Positions 53,989 through 57,812 of a stretch of DNA of 57,812 bases are shown here, piece by piece; position 1 is the stretch's first letter; each line of letters starts with the position of its first letter. A program made the position numbers and the translations under genes. The notes beneath the pieces were generated by a model. That model was not told the DNA's origin. It did not search any database and saw only the letters and a program-made list of their open reading frames with translations. Source of the DNA: Spinellus fusiger (taxonomy: Eukaryota; Mucoromycota; Mucoromycetes; Mucorales; Phycomycetaceae); contig JALLLS010000135.1 in the NCBI GenBank assembly GCA_025094145.1, positions 1 to 57,812 on the forward strand. The letters run 5' to 3'.

Positions 53989-56792
53989 TAAATGTTTCAT
54001 GGTAAATATTTCCATACACTATATTCCTCTTTATATGCCATACAACCCCTATTCCTATAAAAATTCATTAATTTCTAGCCTTTGAGGGATCAATTCAATA
54101 TCTCTCACCCCATCAGAGGCTTTCTTTATTCTACTTTTTTGACAAAGATTAAGGTATTCCCATTCTGCTGATCTATTGTTTGTGCCACCTGCCTTTCTTG
54201 TCATGCCCTCTATCTTTGAACAATACTTTGTAATTTATAGATTCATTCCACTTGTCAATGATAAATAAAGCAATATCAATGAAATGAAAATAAATTATTA
54301 GTTTTCGAATATAGTGTCTTGCCTTCTGCCTATTATAATTATGTCTCGAGTTAAAGAGGGGCTGCTCCTTTGTTCAGTCCAAGGAAAAATGGAGTGACAG
54401 ATCAGGCTGGAGCTAAGTCTCCAGCCTATGTATTCACTCACTATCTGACAGTTTATTATAGATAATTATATATATTAAGATAATTTAAAGACATGAATAA
54501 TGAATAGAATGAATGAGGAAACATTATATCATTATTGTTTATTTTTTTTATGCAAAAAATAAGAGATTAATTTTTTTTTATTCATCTGTCTATTTTGCTA
54601 CTCAGATCAGTACTGGATGATTTATTAGGTGGTATGTCCATTGAATCATTGACAACTCATCTTAAAATATTTAAAATGACATGTTGACTTACCTATGTAC
54701 TGTTATAAATATTGAATACTGGTATATTTTATTATAAAAAAGTATCAGAGTATAGTATTCTTTTGGCAGAATATTGGAAACTGACTATACAAAAGAATAT
54801 GTTTATCCAGCAAGTACAATATGTGAGTATGAGAAAAAATTAGGTAAGTTAAATGATAATATTAAGTCTACATAGACGTATTAATTCCACTAACAGTGTC
54901 GATTTTCCAGCTCAAAATAGATAGCTCAAGCAAAAACAGGCAGAGATATGAGATTCTTTTTATTCTTTTTAAATAAAATAAAAATAAAAATAAAATATGT
55001 CAGTAAGGCTTATACAAAGCCATCTTCTATTGATCTATAAGCAGTACTTTGAAACTAAAAGTAGAATGGCCGATAACTATCGGTATTAATAATAAAATAG
55101 TGACAATATTACTAATATTACTTCTGCCACTACTGCCAATAGTAATAGTTTAAACTGCTTTTATAAAACACTCAATAACATTTTAATTAACTACACTTTA
55201 TTTAGTTAGCTTTACAAAATTAGTTTCAGATAAGTTTTCTTTCATTGCCTTTTTACCATTCTCATATGTGCAGGGAATATTATAAATCTGTGGCCTATCT
55301 ATATCTTTCATTCAGTCTATTTTATTTGATGGCTAAGATTGGGATGCACATAATTATCTGTTCAAGTTACAGTGATAATTATTCAATATCTTATTTTTAT
55401 TTTCAAAGAAATTATAAATCAAAAACGTGGCGGAACATTTCTGTACGCCATATACTTTATTTTTATTGCATTCTTTCCCTATACCCTAAGAAAAAGCTTC
55501 TGTTACTTTACTATTATTATTTTTTATTTGTAAAGAATAGTCTAATCAACATTAGTATAGAAGAATACCAAAGAAAAGTGTCAAAATCATAAGGTTTGAT
55601 AAGCCCAATATCTATTATTTTACATATTATTATTTTCCAATTCCTCTCATTTGGATTGCCGTCCATTCTTGCCTAGTGTTACCAGCCTATATAAGTAAGA
55701 AGATCACCTGAAACCTTTAATAGCACTTGAAAGGACTAACCCAAGTACAATTATTAGATGACTTGATTGTTACTACTATTTACAAGGGAACTTTTCTTGT
55801 TCTTATTTTCATTGCATTCTATTGAATGAATTTCATGCACAGGTTTATTTTATTCTATTCTATGCTATTCTATTTTATACTGATTAGGTTCCAAACACTT
55901 AATATCTCTTGCCTGACTTTGGCCATCCATACCAGACTACATTTTTATTCCCAATAACAAATGTGATTTGGTATAGGTCATAAGATGGGTTTCTTAATTA
56001 TGTTTAGGATACTCTTATAGTCAATGGATATGCATTCTATAGGTGATTCATTTTCTTTAATGATAACTGGTCAATGTGTTACTATTTAAGAATAGAAAAG
56101 GCTTTTCATTAAATCATATACAATTCAGTCCTGTTCATTCTAATTGAACTCAAAAGCCATTCAGTAGAGTTACTGTGCATCTAAAAGTCTTCTTCTATTT
56201 CTGTTTCACACAAATAATGGCGTTAAATACCTGATTGAAAGTGTTAAGATTTATCTTTGTCATGTAGTATTATTAGCAATTTGAAGGGAGAAATCAGCAT
56301 GAATAATAAAAATAAATAACTAATAAGTTGTATTTAATGTACATACTCTCAGCAGATAATTAAAATTAAAAACTAAGCTGTGAGACCATGAGTACAATTA
56401 GCAATGCTTGTTGGATCAATGTCTTTCTTCTTCTTACATTTTAGACCTTACCTTATAGCTAGAAGAAAAAGACTATCGTGTCTGTATTTATCTACAACTA
56501 AGAATTAAGAATTAAGAATTAAATCTATCCATCACACACCTGTTCTATTATTTCAAAGGCAAAGAATAAAGTGAATGAAGATTTCATTTGATCTATATTA
56601 AGCTGTGTATAGAAGTAACAGCCTCTGAATGAAACGAGGAACAGTAGAATAGACTAATATTCTACTCACTTTGATTGAAGGCCATCTAAATAGATAATAA
56701 ACCCTGAATTAGACAAGAATAAAAAAGGAAATAAGTACCCAATCCCCATCCAATAGTACACATATGGCCTTGAATTCAAAACAATTTATGTT
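53538..56792. other. Long AT-rich region without a recognisable gene
   Basis: Holds a (CT)n(GT)n compound microsatellite at about 53955-53988 and AATAAA-rich low-complexity tracts (for example 54965-54995). The ORF at 55245-55592 is Tyr/Leu/Ile/Ser-rich in the way expected from AT-rich non-coding DNA. Another simple repeat, three AAGAATT-type units, lies at about 56499-56521. Confidence 0.5.
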
Positions 56793-56864
56793 ATGAGTCT
56801 CCACATTACTTTGTTTGCCAAGGTAACTGATATTCACTTTGTTTATTCTTCTATATTTGTAAGA

Positions 56865-57056
56865 ATGTTTTTATTTATTCATTTATTTTTACTCATCAAA
56901 GCGGAGTACGTTGATCATGGTAAGAAGAGGGCTAGTGGTAATACTAGCCATGGTAAGAAGAGTACTGGTACTACTGGTGATACTGGCACTGGTAAGAGCG
57001 GCGGAGAGAAGAACAATAGGGAAGAGAGTATACAAATAACCTCAAAAAGAAAATAG
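56865..57056 (+). CDS. Possible small secreted Gly/Lys/Thr-rich protein
   Basis: From ATG at 56865: MFLFIHLFLLIKAEY gives a short, strongly hydrophobic N-terminus that could be a signal peptide. A basic, low-complexity mature part follows with two HGKK units and TGTTGDTGTGKSGG. The stop is at 57054-57056, total 63 residues. An ATG at 56793 in the same frame would add 24 residues; the AAG GTAACT at 56819-56826 could also be a splice donor. No family recognised; could be chance in AT-rich DNA, though the Gly/Lys-rich tail has an unusual GC-richer composition. Confidence 0.35.
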   Translation: MFLFIHLFLLIKAEYVDHGKKRASGNTSHGKKSTGTTGDTGTGKSGGEKNNREESIQITSKRK

Positions 57057-57515
57057 AAAGAATCCTAAAGTGTGTTATAAATGAATGTTCCTATATTTCA
57101 AGAGGACCATTTCATGAGAACAGCAAGCAATGGCCATAATCCTCACCCACCCCATGAAAACGAGGCTATAAAATTAGACACCAGATTAGAATGGCAGTGG
57201 TATTAAAAGAACAAAGCACTTGAGAAATAAGAACACTTGCCAAATAAGAAGTTCTGTAGTTGCTTGAAAAGGCTGTATTACCGTCATCATTCACTACAGG
57301 TACAAGTTGAAGAGTGTAACAGAGATTCCAATGTCTTGGGTGGGGTACCTGTTTTAAAGTCTTCTTTTGTTCCTGTTTATTTTCCCTACAGATATTTTGC
57401 TTTCTTCTAAGCCTATCGACATTCTTTTTCTCCTGCTATAAACCTGTTTTTCTTATCCTTCTCCAGTGTTGGTGCAAGTCAACATTCTTCCTCTCCTCTC
57501 CTTTTTCTACCTGCT
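57057..57515. other. Upstream region of the DH-domain gene
   Basis: No ORF of interest. TATAAACC at about 57437 and pyrimidine-rich CTTCCTCTCCTCTCC tracts at about 57487-57502 lie upstream of the ATG at 57516, as in many fungal promoters. Confidence 0.45.
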
Positions 57516-57812
57516 ATGCTGTCAGCTTCTACTGTTTCTTCCACTTCCTCAAGTGCATTCACAACCAACTCATCTGCCTCCACTCCATCTTCCCAATACT
57601 CCATGGAGACAAGCAGAAAGATAAACACAAGTCCATTGACTGACTTAATAGACACTGAAAAGTCCTATCTAGAGACACTAAGAATAATTGACTTGGTAGG
57701 AAAACATCTGTGCTATGGAGGAACTACCCTAACAACAAACACTCTTCTTGGTAGCAAATTGCACCACTATGGAAAAGACAGGCAGAGCCCTCCAATGACT
57801 TTACTGACCTTT
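57516..57812 (+). CDS. RhoGEF (DH-domain) protein, N-terminal part, cut by the window end
   Basis: Exon 1 57516-57695: a Ser/Thr-rich start (MLSASTVSSTSSSAFTTNSS) followed by the DH-domain opening motif LTDLIDTEKSYLETLRIIDL at residues 41-60. Intron 57696-57754 (GTAGGA, CTAAC branch point, TTGGTAG). Exon 2 from 57755 continues QIAPLWKRQAEPSNDFTDL, which matches the usual continuation of the first DH helix. Reading straight through the intron stays open but loses this homology. Probable guanine-nucleotide exchange factor for a Rho/Cdc42-type GTPase in polarity or cell-wall signalling. The rest lies outside the window, so subfamily is unknown. Confidence 0.65.
   Translation, partial: MLSASTVSSTSSSAFTTNSSASTPSSQYSMETSRKINTSPLTDLIDTEKSYLETLRIIDLVGKHLCYGGTTLTTNTLLGSKLHHYGKDRQSPPMTLLTF

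Noticed and set aside
55245..55592. 115-codon ORF, possible membrane protein
   Set aside because: Tyr/Ile/Leu/Ser/Lys composition follows from AT-rich non-coding DNA; no start context, no family, no neighbouring exons.
1..57812. tRNA, rRNA or CRISPR features
   Set aside because: Scanned by eye for T-loop GGTTCGAATC-type sequences, conserved rRNA blocks and regularly spaced repeats. None found; the only TTCGAAAT-like hits lie in the LINE-A 3' UTR. A short or divergent tRNA could still be missed without a covariance search.

Overview
This window looks like a piece of a nuclear genome from an early-diverging filamentous fungus, most likely Mucoromycota (Mucorales-like). The host DNA is very AT-rich. 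Its genes carry many short introns (39 to about 100 bp) with GTAAGT-type donors and CTAAT-type branch points. They encode clearly fungal housekeeping proteins, embedded in a dense, nested field of Tc1/mariner, LINE, MULE and CACTA/Plavaka-like elements. The phylum is an inference from gene architecture and transposon content; no marker gene fixes the species.

Layout. 1-5.2 kb: AT-rich DNA with a 163-bp MITE and a decayed TIR element (1274-3844). 5.2-9.7 kb: a 916-bp inverted repeat (5235-6150 and 8794-9709), identical in every stretch compared. Each arm encodes the same 58-residue secreted peptide, and the spacer holds a 5'-truncated LINE (LINE-B) with a 13-bp target-site duplication. 10.5-15.7 kb: a Tc1 HTH remnant, an AT-hook protein gene and an eight-exon leukotriene A4 hydrolase/aminopeptidase gene. 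16-24 kb: degraded Tc1 copies, a MULE relic and two LINE-A fragments. 24.6-30.6 kb: a compact gene island, ARA2-type aldo/keto reductase > < PRE4 (proteasome beta7) < > FES1 (Hsp70 exchange factor) > < MOD5 (tRNA isopentenyltransferase). 30.9-36.1 kb: a full-length LINE-A, followed by Tc1 copies of two families (36.2-39.5 kb). 39.5-41.3 kb: a seven-exon MFS monocarboxylate-type transporter gene. 41.6-44.3 kb: a stack of nested LINE-A, TIR-element and solo-LTR insertions. 44.7-48.8 kb: a Plavaka/CACTA-like transposon with a broken zinc-finger transposase. 49-51.8 kb: a Tc1 copy abutted by another LINE-A. 52-57.5 kb: mostly empty AT-rich DNA with one unknown pseudogene. 57.5 kb to the end: the first exons of a RhoGEF (DH-domain) gene cut by the window edge.

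The most striking pattern is that LINE-A copies sit exactly at the terminal CACTGTA of Tc1 elements. Four copies show this clearly, three of them with a short duplication; a fifth lies at a remnant TIR. They are always on the side of the transposase 5' end and always head-to-head with it. LINE-A itself ends in ACTGTA, so base pairing between its RNA 3' end and the Tc1 terminus could guide target-primed reverse transcription. The second notable item is the palindrome carrying twin copies of a secreted micro-peptide gene. The third is the shared PRE4/FES1 intergenic region, which carries a perfect step-type heat-shock element (three GAA units at 10-bp spacing) just upstream of FES1, placing a proteasome gene and a chaperone cofactor gene side by side.

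Exon coordinates were derived by hand from splice-site consensus and family homology. The totals are in frame for LTA4H, ARA2, PRE4, FES1, MOD5, the MFS gene and the AT-hook gene, but no transcript data were available.
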